Source: UBA12567 sp964598425
GTDB lineage: Bacteria > Planctomycetota > Phycisphaerae > Phycisphaerales > SM1A02
DNA: 64,000 nt
NCBI GenBank assembly: GCA_964598425.1
Contig: CAZRBV010000008.1
Coordinates: 1 to 64,000 of the forward strand
Reading direction: 5' to 3'
Of this stretch, positions 35,585 through 45,384 are shown one piece after another (the first letter of the stretch is position 1; the number at the start of each line of letters is the position of its first letter). The translations under genes and the position numbers were made by a program. Below the pieces are notes generated by a model. It saw only the letters and a list, made by a program, of their open reading frames with translations, was not told the origin of the DNA and ran no database searches.

Positions 35585-36981
35585 GCGATGATGTGGTTGT
35601 CATTGGCGGGGGCCTCTCGGGGCTTGCAGCGGCGCTGCGGCTCGGTGACGCCGGATATCGGCCAATCGTGCTCGAGTCGCGGCGGCGGCTTGGAGGACGC
35701 GCTTCCAGTTTCGAAGACGGGGTGAGCGGGCGCGTGCTCGACAACTGCCAGCATGTTCTCATGGGCTGCTGCACGAACCTGATTGACTTCTATGCGAGGC
35801 TTGGCGTGGAGGATGCAATTGACTGGCACGACACGATCACATGGTGTCGCCCCGACGGGGGCCGCGATGTGGTGCGCGCCACCCCGCTGCCAGCGCCGCT
35901 CCATCTGGCAGGCAGTTTCCGTCGAATGAAACTACTGGACCGATTCAGCCGGCGGGCCGTCCGCCGCGCCATGTGGCGGATGCTTCGCATTGGTACCCGG
36001 GGCAGGCAGCGATACACGGGCGACACTTTTCAGTCGATCCTGGATGACTGGCGCCAACCCGAGCAGGCGGTTCGGTTGTTCTGGGATCCTGTCATCGTCA
36101 GCGCGTGCAATGTGCCGTCGAATGAAGTCTCGGCTGTTCACGCGCTTCAGGTTTTTCAGGATGGCTTTCTCGCTGGACGCTGGCACGCCACCATGGGTGT
36201 CCCGCGAGTCCCGCTTGCGGACTTATACGAGCCCGCCGGGGCTGCGATCGAGCAGGTCGGAGGTGAGATTCGCCTTGGCTGGAAGGCGACCGGGATCGGA
36301 GTGGCGAACCGGAGTGTGATGGGCGTCGAGACCAGCCGTGAGTTTGTGCGCGCAGGCAGCGTTGTTGCGGCGCTGCCGTGGGAGCAGCTCGATGGAATCC
36401 TCGATCCATCGCTCCGCGAGATCGACCAGCGTCTTCGCGGGCTGGCGGGTCTTGGGCATAGCCCGATACTTGGCGTGCACGTGCTGCTTGACCGCGAGGT
36501 CATGACTGAGCCACACGTGGTCATGCCGGGGCGGGAGACGCACTGGTTCTTCAACAAGGGGATCGATGCGGAGGGCATGCAGCACATTCATGCGGTGATC
36601 AGCGCGGCCGACAGCTGGATGGACCGAGGGGGCGACGAGATCGAAGCAGTGGTACTGGAAGACCTTGCGCACGCGTATCCGCATCTTGCAGACGCCGAGG
36701 TGCTGCAGGTTCGGCCTGTCAAGGAACGCCGGGCGACCTTTCGCGCAACGCCCCAGGCTGAATCTGCCCGGCCACGCGCGGCGCCCAGCCCGGTTGGTGC
36801 CGGTGGCGGCGATCTGAGTGGTCTGTATCTCGCTGGTGACTGGGTCGCGACGGGTTGGCCTGCCACCATGGAGGGGGCGGTTCGGAGCGGTTACCTCGCA
36901 GCCGAAGCAATCTCGGGCGTCGGCGGGCTGGTCGCAGACGCTCCCGCCGGCGCGTTGGTTCGTGTGCTTGCCAGAGGCTGA
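35581..36981 (+). CDS. hpnE: hydroxysqualene dehydroxylase
   Basis: The 466-residue FAD-dependent amine-oxidase-like protein reduces hydroxysqualene to squalene. The Rossmann motif VVVIGGGLSGLAAALRL is at the very N-terminus, which fixes the GTG start at 35581 even though the frame stays open upstream. The C-terminal FAD motif LAGDWVATGWPATMEGAV is intact. It overlaps the hpnD stop by 4 bases. No squalene-hopene cyclase (shc) lies in the window. The gene meets the prolyl oligopeptidase gene tail to tail, 10 bases apart. Confidence 0.93.
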   Translation: MSDDVVVIGGGLSGLAAALRLGDAGYRPIVLESRRRLGGRASSFEDGVSGRVLDNCQHVLMGCCTNLIDFYARLGVEDAIDWHDTITWCRPDGGRDVVRATPLPAPLHLAGSFRRMKLLDRFSRRAVRRAMWRMLRIGTRGRQRYTGDTFQSILDDWRQPEQAVRLFWDPVIVSACNVPSNEVSAVHALQVFQDGFLAGRWHATMGVPRVPLADLYEPAGAAIEQVGGEIRLGWKATGIGVANRSVMGVETSREFVRAGSVVAALPWEQLDGILDPSLREIDQRLRGLAGLGHSPILGVHVLLDREVMTEPHVVMPGRETHWFFNKGIDAEGMQHIHAVISAADSWMDRGGDEIEAVVLEDLAHAYPHLADAEVLQVRPVKERRATFRATPQAESARPRAAPSPVGAGGGDLSGLYLAGDWVATGWPATMEGAVRSGYLAAEAISGVGGLVADAPAGALVRVLARG

Positions 36982-36991
36982 GCCGGATCGC

Positions 36992-39115
36992 TTACGGCCG
37001 CTGCATCGGCGTCATGTCGAGCGCATCGACAAGGAACGACCACGTATCAGCGACTTCATCGAGCCGCATGCTGGTGGGTTTACCGGCGCCGTGACCCGCC
37101 TTGCGGTCGACACGGATGAGCACCGGCGGTGCATCGGCGTCGGTTGATTGTGCGTGCTGCAGTGCTGCGGCGAACTTGAAGGAGTGTCCCGGCACGACGC
37201 GGTCATCCGTGTCGGCTGTCGTGACGAGCGTGGCTGGATAGCGAACGCCCGACTCAAGGTTGTGATATGGAGAGTAGGCCAGCAGGGCCTGGAATTCCTC
37301 TTCCACTTCGGGATCGCCAAAGTCAGGAATCCACGCCCGCCCAATCGTAAACTGCGGGTACCGAATCATGTCCATCACGCCGACTGCTGGAAGGCAGGCA
37401 CCGAAGAGATCGGGCCGCTGCGTCATGGCCGCGCCGACGAGCAGGCCGCCATTGCTTCCTCCCTGAATCGCGAGACGGTCGGGGCGTGTGTAGCCATTGC
37501 GAATGAGCCATTCGCCGGCTGCAATGAAGTCATCGAACACGTTCTGCTTCTGCAGTTTTGTTCCAGCGAGATGCCAGTTCCGGCCGTACTCGCCGCCGCC
37601 GCGGAGATTTGCAATTGCGAGCACGCCGCCCATTTCCATCCATGCCAATCGCGACGGTGAGAAGACCGGCGTGAGCGGGATATTGAATCCGCCGTAGCCG
37701 TAGAGAAGTGTCGGCAGTTCGCCTGTGCGTTTCAGATCACGCCGGTGTGTGATGAACATGGGGACGATGGTGCCGTCCTTGCTCTCGTAGAACACCTGCT
37801 TGACGATGTAGTTGTTCGGATCAAAGTCAACGCTCGACTGTCGCCACTGCGCGGTATCGCCTGTTCCCAGGTCGTGCCGGTAGATCGAGGGTGGGGTTGT
37901 AAACGATGTGAACGAGAAGAAGACTTCGTCGTCATCTGGCCAGCCACTTGGCCCTGAAGACGATCCGATGCCGGGCAGCGCAATGTCTTTGATATGCCTG
38001 CCGTTCATGTCGTGGAGCGTCAATCGCGTGGTGGCGTCTCGCATCCACGTGGCGGCGAGCCCGCCCCCGACATGTGACACGCTCCGCAGTGTGTCCGAGG
38101 ACTCGGGAATGACCTCGGTCCATGTTCTTGCATCTGCTGGCTCATCGAGGTTGATAGATAGCACACGCCCGAGCGGAGCGTCTTTGGTTGTCTGGAAATA
38201 GAGCGTGCCGCCCTGGCTTCCGACGAATCCCCACGGCTCGTCGAAGTTGTCGATGAGAGGCTCAAGTGATGTGCCGACCCGGGAGAGATCCTGGACGAGC
38301 ACCCGATTCTCCTCGCCGCCTCGCCAGACATGCACCACGAGCCATCGGCCGTCATCGCTGACCGACGGTGACCATCCCCAGGTGGGATTCTCATCGTCGC
38401 GGTGGACGAGTACATCTTCGCTTTGCGGTGTGCCCGGCCGGTGGAACCAGAGCGACTGATTCTTGTTTGCCGCCTGAAGAGCCTCGCCGTCAGCCGGCTT
38501 GTCGTACCGGGCGTAATAGAAACCGCTCCCATCGGGCATCCACGTTGCGCCGGAAAACTTGCTCCATTCGATTGTCTCGGGAAGGTCCGTGCCGGTATTG
38601 AGATCCCGAATATGCCAGGTTTTCCAATCCGAGCCGCCGTCGGAGCGAGCCCACGCCATGTACCGCCCGTCCTTGCTGAAGCCGACGCCGCTGATGGCGG
38701 CGGTGCCGTCCTCGGTAAGCGTGTTCGGGTCAAGGAGTACGCGAGGCTCAGCATCGAGTGAGTCGGCAACGTACCAGACGGCCTGATTCTGCAAACCGTT
38801 GTTGTGGGTGAAGTAGTACCTGCCGCCGACCTTCGACGGCGTACCTGTCCGGGCGTAGTCCCACAACTGCTCAAGCCGCGGTCGAATCATCTCGCGCGCG
38901 GGAATGGCATGGAGCTTGGCGAAGGTCACTTCATTCTGCGCGTCGACCCAGTCAGATACCTCGGGAGCCTCGCGGACGTCGCCTTCCAGCCAGCGGTAGG
39001 GGTCCTGCACTTCGGTGCCGTGAATCGTCTCAACCGTTCCGTCCCGCCGTGACTCCGGGTACGTGACAGCAGGGGGCGCTCCGAGAATCGGCGCGAGCAG
39101 CAATGTGGCGAGCAT
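36992..39115 (-). CDS. exported prolyl oligopeptidase (peptidase S9A)
   Basis: The 707-residue serine peptidase cuts short peptides after proline. It has a possible short signal sequence (LATLLLAPILGAPPA), the beta-propeller domain (about residues 80-430) and the alpha/beta-hydrolase domain. The catalytic serine lies in GGSNGGLLVG, the aspartate in TADTDDRVVPGHS, and the histidine in KAGHGAGKP. It is the last gene of the hut operon, 21 bases after map, so it may supply peptide-derived amino acids to the cell or cope with proline-rich peptides during histidine use. Confidence 0.92.
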   Translation of the reverse strand: MLATLLLAPILGAPPAVTYPESRRDGTVETIHGTEVQDPYRWLEGDVREAPEVSDWVDAQNEVTFAKLHAIPAREMIRPRLEQLWDYARTGTPSKVGGRYYFTHNNGLQNQAVWYVADSLDAEPRVLLDPNTLTEDGTAAISGVGFSKDGRYMAWARSDGGSDWKTWHIRDLNTGTDLPETIEWSKFSGATWMPDGSGFYYARYDKPADGEALQAANKNQSLWFHRPGTPQSEDVLVHRDDENPTWGWSPSVSDDGRWLVVHVWRGGEENRVLVQDLSRVGTSLEPLIDNFDEPWGFVGSQGGTLYFQTTKDAPLGRVLSINLDEPADARTWTEVIPESSDTLRSVSHVGGGLAATWMRDATTRLTLHDMNGRHIKDIALPGIGSSSGPSGWPDDDEVFFSFTSFTTPPSIYRHDLGTGDTAQWRQSSVDFDPNNYIVKQVFYESKDGTIVPMFITHRRDLKRTGELPTLLYGYGGFNIPLTPVFSPSRLAWMEMGGVLAIANLRGGGEYGRNWHLAGTKLQKQNVFDDFIAAGEWLIRNGYTRPDRLAIQGGSNGGLLVGAAMTQRPDLFGACLPAVGVMDMIRYPQFTIGRAWIPDFGDPEVEEEFQALLAYSPYHNLESGVRYPATLVTTADTDDRVVPGHSFKFAAALQHAQSTDADAPPVLIRVDRKAGHGAGKPTSMRLDEVADTWSFLVDALDMTPMQRP

Positions 39116-39136
39116 GAGGAGTTCTCCTGGTCGGTG

Positions 39137-39949
39137 TCAGCCGACAAGATCGGGAAGGTTGAACATATCGGCCGTGAGGATCTCATGGCCGTCTTCAGTA
39201 ATCAGGACATCGGCCTCGTAGTGAACGGTGAGGCTTCCGTCGACCGTTCGGATGGGCCAGGCCAGCGTGTCCGACGTGACCTCATGATTCCCTGCGGCGA
39301 GCATTGGCTCGACCGCGAGCAGCATCCCCGGCTCAAAAACGCGGAAGGCGTCGGGCCACTCGTTTGGTGTTGTGGGAACGACATTGGAGACGAACGGGGG
39401 CGTATGCAGCGATGTTCCGTAGCCGTGTCCGCCCAATCCTCGCACAAGCGAGAACCCCGCCTCGCCTTCGACGCACTCCTGTACAGCGCGTGCCCAATCA
39501 ATGAGGGGGCGGCCAGGTTGCATGGCAGCGATGCCTCGCCGCAGCGAGTCGATGCCCACTGCCATGAGGCGGCGGGCCTGATCGCTGACGTCGACGATGC
39601 CATAGGTCCATGCAGCATCGCCGATCCACCCCTTATGGAGCACGCCGATATCAATGCTGAGTACATCGCCCTCGATGAGTGGTCGCTCGACATCAAGATG
39701 CGTTCCGTGAACGACGCAATCGTTGAGCGAGAGGCAGGAGTGGCTGGGGAACGGTCGTTGTCCGGGAATGCGGTATCGAAGAAAGCAGGACTTGCTTCGG
39801 AGCGAACGCAGTGTCTCGCCGACGAATGTGTCGATCTCGCTCAGCGTGCGCCCCACGCCAAGGTACTCGGCAAGTGCTTCGTGGACTCTGCACACCTGAC
39901 CGGCTGCCTTTCGAGCGCCGTCAACCTGGCTGGCCTTCTTGAGAATCAT
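39137..39949 (-). CDS. map: methionine aminopeptidase, type I
   Basis: The 270-residue metalloenzyme removes the initiator methionine. The five metal ligands are visible: two aspartates (SIDIGVLHKGWIGDAAWTY), histidine in GLGGHGYGTS, glutamate in AVEPML and glutamate in HYEADVLIT. The start ATG at 39949 overlaps the hutI stop (ATGA), and the longer frame upstream is only overlap into hutI. It is part of an amino-acid-degradation operon rather than of a ribosomal or translation operon, an unusual place for this gene. Confidence 0.93.
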   Translation of the reverse strand: MILKKASQVDGARKAAGQVCRVHEALAEYLGVGRTLSEIDTFVGETLRSLRSKSCFLRYRIPGQRPFPSHSCLSLNDCVVHGTHLDVERPLIEGDVLSIDIGVLHKGWIGDAAWTYGIVDVSDQARRLMAVGIDSLRRGIAAMQPGRPLIDWARAVQECVEGEAGFSLVRGLGGHGYGTSLHTPPFVSNVVPTTPNEWPDAFRVFEPGMLLAVEPMLAAGNHEVTSDTLAWPIRTVDGSLTVHYEADVLITEDGHEILTADMFNLPDLVG

Positions 39950-41211
39950 TCCTCGTGATCCTCTTCGCCGGCAGGATCGGATTCGGCGAGAAACTGAACG
40001 GGCCTGCCTTCCAGCAGTACGATCGGCGGCGGGGGGCTCCCGAAATGCCACGCAATGCTCCGATAGTCACGCTCGTCCAGAACCTGCAGATCTCCTCGCT
40101 TGCCAACTTCAAGTGAACCGACCTGATCCTCGATTCCGAGTACGCATGCCGCGTTCCACGTCGCTGCGGTGATGGCCTCGGCGGGTGTCAGCCCACATCG
40201 GCGGCAGGCCAGTGCCATCGCCAGCGGCATCGATGATGTTGGGGCGGAGCCTGGGTTGCAGTTCGTGGCGATCGCAACGGCGGTTCCGGCATCGACAAGG
40301 GCTCGCCCCGGGGCATAGCGTTGATCGACATGGAATCCGCTCGCAGGGAGAAGCACGCCGATAGTGTCGCTCTGTCCTAGCATTGCAATATCGGGCTGCG
40401 AAATGGCTTCCAGATGGTCAACGCTTCTGGCACCGAGTTCGATTGCCATCGGCACGCCGCCCAGACTATTGAACTGGTCAGTGTGCAGGCGAAGCGGGCA
40501 CCCGAGTGCTCGGGCCTGTTCGAAGAGCCGGCGAGTCTGATCCAGGGACCATGCACCTTCTTCGAGATAGGCATCGCACGTGATGCCGGGAAACTCGTCA
40601 GTCACGGTCGGCAGTGTCTCTTCGATGACGCGATCGACGAAGTCAGGCTGTTCGTCATCGATGGCGTGGGCGCCGAGAAACGTGCCGGCTACCTGCGTCT
40701 CGGCATCCTGAGACGCCGCGTGGATGGCTCGCAGCATCTTGAGTTCTGATTCGGTGGTCAGGCCGTATCCCGATTTGACTTCGATGGCACCAGTGCCGAA
40801 TGACTGCAGGCGGCCGAGACGACCGAAGAGCGATTCGGTCAGGTCTTCTTGTGTTGCGTTGCGGACCGCGTGAACAGTCGAGAGGATTCCGCCGCCCCCC
40901 TCCAGTATCTCGGTGTAGTTCACACCGCTGAGCATGGCCTCCCACTCGTCGAGGCGCGAGCCTGCCCAGCATGCGTGGGTGTGGCAGTCAACCCAGGTCG
41001 GAAGTACGAGCCGCCCGTCGAGATCGAGTACGACATCCGACACCATGCCTTCAGGCGGAGCGCCCTCTCCGAGTCCGTGGATGCGTCCGTCCTCGATGGC
41101 GATCCATCCCGATTCAACCTCTGAGAGCTCGGACATGGCGTCGCCGCGCCGTGGGCCAGCTGGCCCAGCCATTGTGACGAGGCGACCATTGATGATCGTG
41201 ACATCGGGCAT
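39946..41211 (-). CDS. hutI: imidazolonepropionase
   Basis: The 421-residue amidohydrolase opens imidazolone propionate to formimino-glutamate, the third step of histidine breakdown. The metal motif is DCHTHACWAGSR (H77 and H79). The conserved late histidine occurs in LRLHTDQF and the aspartate block in AIATNCNPGSAPTSSM. It sits 3 bases after hutU and overlaps map. Confidence 0.94.
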   Translation of the reverse strand: MPDVTIINGRLVTMAGPAGPRRGDAMSELSEVESGWIAIEDGRIHGLGEGAPPEGMVSDVVLDLDGRLVLPTWVDCHTHACWAGSRLDEWEAMLSGVNYTEILEGGGGILSTVHAVRNATQEDLTESLFGRLGRLQSFGTGAIEVKSGYGLTTESELKMLRAIHAASQDAETQVAGTFLGAHAIDDEQPDFVDRVIEETLPTVTDEFPGITCDAYLEEGAWSLDQTRRLFEQARALGCPLRLHTDQFNSLGGVPMAIELGARSVDHLEAISQPDIAMLGQSDTIGVLLPASGFHVDQRYAPGRALVDAGTAVAIATNCNPGSAPTSSMPLAMALACRRCGLTPAEAITAATWNAACVLGIEDQVGSLEVGKRGDLQVLDERDYRSIAWHFGSPPPPIVLLEGRPVQFLAESDPAGEEDHEE

Positions 41212-41214
41212 TCG

Positions 41215-42888
41215 CTACCAGTCTCTCATTGGAATCTGAACCTGTTGTGTGTCGGCGCACGCTCTGGCGTCTTCGTACCCCGCGTCCGCGTGCCGGATGA
41301 CGCCCATCAGCGGGTCGTTTCGCAGGACGCGGGCAAGCCGCCGATCGGCCCCTTCGGTGCCGTCGCACACGATGACCTGTCCTGCATGCTGGCTGTATCC
41401 GATGCCCACACCGCCGCCGTGGTGGAAGGACACCCACGAGGCGCCACTCGCGGTATTGACGGCGAAGTTGAGCAGCGGCCAATCGCTCACCGCGTCGGTG
41501 CCATCGCGCATGCCCTCGGTCTCGCGATTCGGCGAGGCCACGGAGCCGCAGTCGAGATGATCTCGCCCGATCACGATCGGCGCAGAGACTTCGCCAGTGC
41601 GAACCATCTCATTGAAACGCAGGCCCGCCCGGTCTCGCTCTCCAAGTCCAAGCCAGCAGATTCGACACGGCAGTCCCTGGAACGCGACACGTTCACTCGC
41701 CATGTCGATCCAGCGGCGGAGTCCCTCATCTTCGGGGAAGAGTTCCAGCATGGCCTTGTCGGTGGCTGCGATGTCTGCCGGATCACCCGAGAGTGCGCAC
41801 CAGCGGAACGGGCCGCGTCCGAGGCAGAATTGCGGGCGGATATAGGCGGGAACGAATCCGGGGAATGCAAAGGCGTGTTCGAATCCCTCGTCTGCCGCCC
41901 GCTGCCTGATGTTGTTGCCGTAGTCGAAGGTGCGTGCGCCGCGTGACTGGAGTTCCACCATCATTTCGACATGGCGCCGCATGGTTGACATGGACTTCCG
42001 TACGTAGTCATCCGGGTCAGATGCCCGCAGCGCATCGGCTTGCTCGCGGCTGAGCCCCTCGGGGTAGTACCCGTTGAGTGGATCATGGGCCGAAGTCTGA
42101 TCGGTCAGGGCATCGGGCGTGATGCCGCGTTCGATGAGTCTGGCGAGCAGGTCAACGGCGTTGCCGAGCCAGCCGATTGAAACGGCCTCGCCAGCTTCTG
42201 TGGCGGCGAGCGAGCGATCGATTGCTGCGTCGAGGTCTTCGATGACCACGTCGAGGTAGCGATCGTGGACGCGTTTTTCCAGCCGCTCACGGCACATTTC
42301 GGCAATCAGGCAGACGCCATCATTCATGGTGACCGACAGGGGCTGCGCGCCGCCCATTCCGCCGCAGCCAGCCGTGACCGAGAGCTTGCCCCGTAGCGAG
42401 CCACCAAAGTGCTGCCGCGCGCACTCGGCAAATGTTTCATACGTGCCTTGCAGGATCCCCTGGGTGCCGATGTAGATCCACGACCCGGCGGTCATCTGTC
42501 CATACATGATCAGCCCGCGGGCGGCGAGGTCGTCGAAGTGTTCTTGCGTCGCCCAGTGCGGCACAAGGTTTGAATTGGCGATGATGACGCGAGGGCTGTC
42601 TTCGGTGGTTTGGATGATGCCGACGGGCTTGCCGGATTGAACCAGCAGGGTTTCGTCGGCTGCCATCGACTGCAGGGAGGCGATGATCGCGTCGTAGGCT
42701 TCCCACGAACGCGCAGCCTGGCCGCGTCCCCCGTAGACCACGAGCTGCTCGGGGATCTCGGCGACTTCGGGGTCAAGGTTGTTCATGAGCATCCGCATGG
42801 CGGCTTCGGCGCCCCAGCTGTTGCACGTCATCGCAGAGCCGCGAGGGGCTCGGATTGTTCTGGGTGATGTCGTCGTGGCGTGGCTCAT
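41215..42888 (-). CDS. hutU: urocanate hydratase
   Basis: The 557-residue NAD-dependent enzyme converts urocanate to imidazolone propionate. Family blocks include YGGRGQAARSWEAYDAI at the N-terminus, GQMTAGSWIYIGTQGI, TAGCGGMGGAQPL, the NAD-binding region, and NTASGASWVSFHHGGGVG near the end. The start ATG (MSHATT) at 42888 gives the family length. The frame is open further to 42969, but the extra part overlaps the hutH end region. Its start is 55 bases from the hutH stop. Confidence 0.95.
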   Translation of the reverse strand: MSHATTTSPRTIRAPRGSAMTCNSWGAEAAMRMLMNNLDPEVAEIPEQLVVYGGRGQAARSWEAYDAIIASLQSMAADETLLVQSGKPVGIIQTTEDSPRVIIANSNLVPHWATQEHFDDLAARGLIMYGQMTAGSWIYIGTQGILQGTYETFAECARQHFGGSLRGKLSVTAGCGGMGGAQPLSVTMNDGVCLIAEMCRERLEKRVHDRYLDVVIEDLDAAIDRSLAATEAGEAVSIGWLGNAVDLLARLIERGITPDALTDQTSAHDPLNGYYPEGLSREQADALRASDPDDYVRKSMSTMRRHVEMMVELQSRGARTFDYGNNIRQRAADEGFEHAFAFPGFVPAYIRPQFCLGRGPFRWCALSGDPADIAATDKAMLELFPEDEGLRRWIDMASERVAFQGLPCRICWLGLGERDRAGLRFNEMVRTGEVSAPIVIGRDHLDCGSVASPNRETEGMRDGTDAVSDWPLLNFAVNTASGASWVSFHHGGGVGIGYSQHAGQVIVCDGTEGADRRLARVLRNDPLMGVIRHADAGYEDARACADTQQVQIPMRDW

Positions 42889-42943
42889 GGGCGACTCCGA
42901 GTGGGCCTTTGGGCGAAAAAACGCTTCGTGGAGGACGATGCTA

Positions 42944-44467
42944 TCAGGAGGCTCCGCCGAGGGAACCATCCTGAATCATGCCCGCGATCACCGCGATGTC
43001 CGGGGAGGGAGGTCGATCTTCAGTGAGCGCGGGTACTTCGCGGCGAACGGCCTCGTGCAGGGCCTCGACGGCGTCTCCACTTCGATGCGGCCGCTGATGC
43101 TCGAGACCTTCTGCCGCAACGAGGTACTCAATCGCGACGGTCTGGCGGGCGAGTTCAACGGCGTGCCGCAGATAGGCAGCCGAGGTTGCGCCCATTGAGT
43201 TGTAGTCCTCGATGCCCGCTGAGGTGGGGACATTGCCGACACTGGCCGGTGTGGCGATGCACTGCAGTTCGTTGCACAGCGCGGCGGCGGTGTACTGCGT
43301 GATCATGAGGCCACTGTGCAGTCCCGGGGACGGGCTGAGGTGATGTGGCAACGCATTTTCGCAATCATGGGCGCTCAGCAGCCAATAGACACGCCGCTCG
43401 GAAATGCCCGCGACGTGGCACAGTGCAATCCTGGCTGTGTCCGCCGCTATCGCCAGAGGCATGCCGTGAAAGTTGCCGCCGCTGAGGATGTCCTGTTGTT
43501 CGGCAAAGATGAGCGGATTGTCGGTGACACCGCCGAGCTCTCGCTCGGTGATCGTCCGAACGAATTGCATGGCATCGCGGGCGGCCCCGATGACCTGCGG
43601 GATGCATCGGAATGAGTACGGATCCTGCACCCGAGGGTCATCTTCGGCATGGCTTGCGAGGATTTGGCTGCCATCAAGCGCGGCCAGAACTTCGGACGCG
43701 ATCTCGGCCTGCCCGGCCTGGTTTCGAGCCGCATGCAGGCGGGGATCAAGTGGCCCCGCGCTCGCTCTGGCCGCGTCCATGCTCATCGCCGCAGCGCCTG
43801 TTGCGGCATTCAGCAGCATGTCGGAGTCGTGGCATGCCAGTGCAAGCGTGCCAGCCATGAGGTGGGTGCCGTTGATGAGCGCGAGGCCTTCCTTGGCGGC
43901 CAGCGTCAGGGGGGTCAGCGCCGACATGGCGAGGGCCTCGCTTCCCGGCATCGGGCCGCGCTGGCCGACCATTGCCTCGCCTTCGCCGATGAGCAGGAGC
44001 GCCGCGTGGGAGAGCGGCGCGAGGTCACCTGAGGCACCGACGGACCCTCTGCAGGGGACAACCGGCACGATGTCATGGTTGAGCAGGGCAGCGAGCATGT
44101 CGAGGACTTCGCTTCGCACTCCGCTGTGGCCTCGGCACAGGCTTGCCAGCAGGAGCAGCATCATGGCCCGAACGACTTCGGCGTCGAGCGGCTCGCCTAC
44201 GCCGGCGGCGTGTGAGCGAAGCAGATTTCGCTGAATCTCGGCCACCTGGCTGGGCTCGACGCGGTGCTGCGAGAGTGAGCCGAATCCTGTGTTGATTCCG
44301 TAGACCGGGTCAGCGCCATCGGCTGCGGCTTCGACGACGCTGCGAGCACGCGTTGCGGCAGCTCGGGCGGCGTCTCCGATCTTGACCCGCCATCCATTGC
44401 GGGCAACGCCGACCACGTCGCCAAGTGTCAATGCCGAGGTGTTCAGTTTGAGCGTTGGGGCCTTCAT
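42944..44467 (-). CDS. hutH: histidine ammonia-lyase
   Basis: The 507-residue enzyme removes ammonia from histidine to give urocanate. The MIO prosthetic group forms from A145-S146-G147 within GSVGASGDLAPLSH, and YGINTGFG (about 56-63) holds the catalytic tyrosine. The gene is first in a minus-strand operon hutH-hutU-hutI-map-pop. The start ATG is at 44467, and the next gene on the other strand begins 48 bases away, so the promoter must lie within that short divergent region. Confidence 0.95.
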   Translation of the reverse strand: MKAPTLKLNTSALTLGDVVGVARNGWRVKIGDAARAAATRARSVVEAAADGADPVYGINTGFGSLSQHRVEPSQVAEIQRNLLRSHAAGVGEPLDAEVVRAMMLLLLASLCRGHSGVRSEVLDMLAALLNHDIVPVVPCRGSVGASGDLAPLSHAALLLIGEGEAMVGQRGPMPGSEALAMSALTPLTLAAKEGLALINGTHLMAGTLALACHDSDMLLNAATGAAAMSMDAARASAGPLDPRLHAARNQAGQAEIASEVLAALDGSQILASHAEDDPRVQDPYSFRCIPQVIGAARDAMQFVRTITERELGGVTDNPLIFAEQQDILSGGNFHGMPLAIAADTARIALCHVAGISERRVYWLLSAHDCENALPHHLSPSPGLHSGLMITQYTAAALCNELQCIATPASVGNVPTSAGIEDYNSMGATSAAYLRHAVELARQTVAIEYLVAAEGLEHQRPHRSGDAVEALHEAVRREVPALTEDRPPSPDIAVIAGMIQDGSLGGAS

Positions 44468-44515
44468 CCGGGCACTGTACTCGCTCCCACATGGCCTTCG
44501 TTACCATCCCGCCCT

Positions 44516-45340
44516 ATGGAATCCACTCGTCGCTGGACGATCTTTATCGTTGGATTTGTGTTGACGGTGCTTGCCTATTGGTCTGCGTGGCCGTTCCTGC
44601 GGTCGGCAACCGGAGACCTTGGCCCGACCGTGGTGCAGTCGATGACGCCTGTGGTCGGCATCGCCGCGATGATGGCTGCGACCGCAGTCTCCATTGTGAT
44701 TGCCGTGACGGTGGCCAGACGTGTTTCGCCGCTGAGCGGGATGGCCGTCTTCGGCGCTGGGCTGGGCTGGGCCGGATTGGAGCTGGCAGGGATGCGGGAC
44801 ATCGTGCTGGCCGGTGACGCCGGATACGTCGTGGCCGACGGAATCGGCTGGTCCATCGCGGTGCTGGTGACTTCCTGGCTGGCCATCGTGATGGGGCGAC
44901 CCGTTGAGGATGTGCACCCCGAGGCCGTCGGTCATCCCCCTGACCCACTGCGGTCGGCGGATGCCATTCGAATGCTGATCGTGGGCGTTGCGGCCCTCCC
45001 GGTCGTCTGGCTCGTTGCCGAGAGCCATATGCGCGGGCAGATGCTGGCGGCAACGGTACTTGGCGGGCTGGCAGCGGCACTCGTGGGCCGAATGTGGTCA
45101 CCCCATGTGCAGCCCATTCTGCTGCCAGTCGGCGTTGTGCTTGCGGGCTCACTTGGTTCGTGGGTGCTGGCGATGTTCTTGCCCGGCGATCTGGCCAGAG
45201 CCTGGACGACCGGCGCGGTCCCACATCTGATGCTCCCGACGCCGGTTGACTGGGCAGCTGGCGCACTGCTCGGCGTGCCGCTGGGATTCCGGTTGGCGGC
45301 CTCATTCATCAAGCACGAAGGCGAATCGGTCGCGGCCTGA
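44516..45340 (+). CDS. polytopic membrane protein of unknown function
   Basis: The 274-residue protein consists of about seven hydrophobic segments joined by short loops and has no recognised motif. It is the first of ten closely spaced plus-strand genes reaching to the aconitase homologue at 53452. A role near the citrate-cleavage genes is suggested only by position. An export or transport function cannot be assigned. Confidence 0.6.
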   Translation: MESTRRWTIFIVGFVLTVLAYWSAWPFLRSATGDLGPTVVQSMTPVVGIAAMMAATAVSIVIAVTVARRVSPLSGMAVFGAGLGWAGLELAGMRDIVLAGDAGYVVADGIGWSIAVLVTSWLAIVMGRPVEDVHPEAVGHPPDPLRSADAIRMLIVGVAALPVVWLVAESHMRGQMLAATVLGGLAAALVGRMWSPHVQPILLPVGVVLAGSLGSWVLAMFLPGDLARAWTTGAVPHLMLPTPVDWAAGALLGVPLGFRLAASFIKHEGESVAA

Positions 45341-45384
45341 TCGGTACCATGCGTGGCTTCCCATCAAGGAGGTCAATTGCGGTC

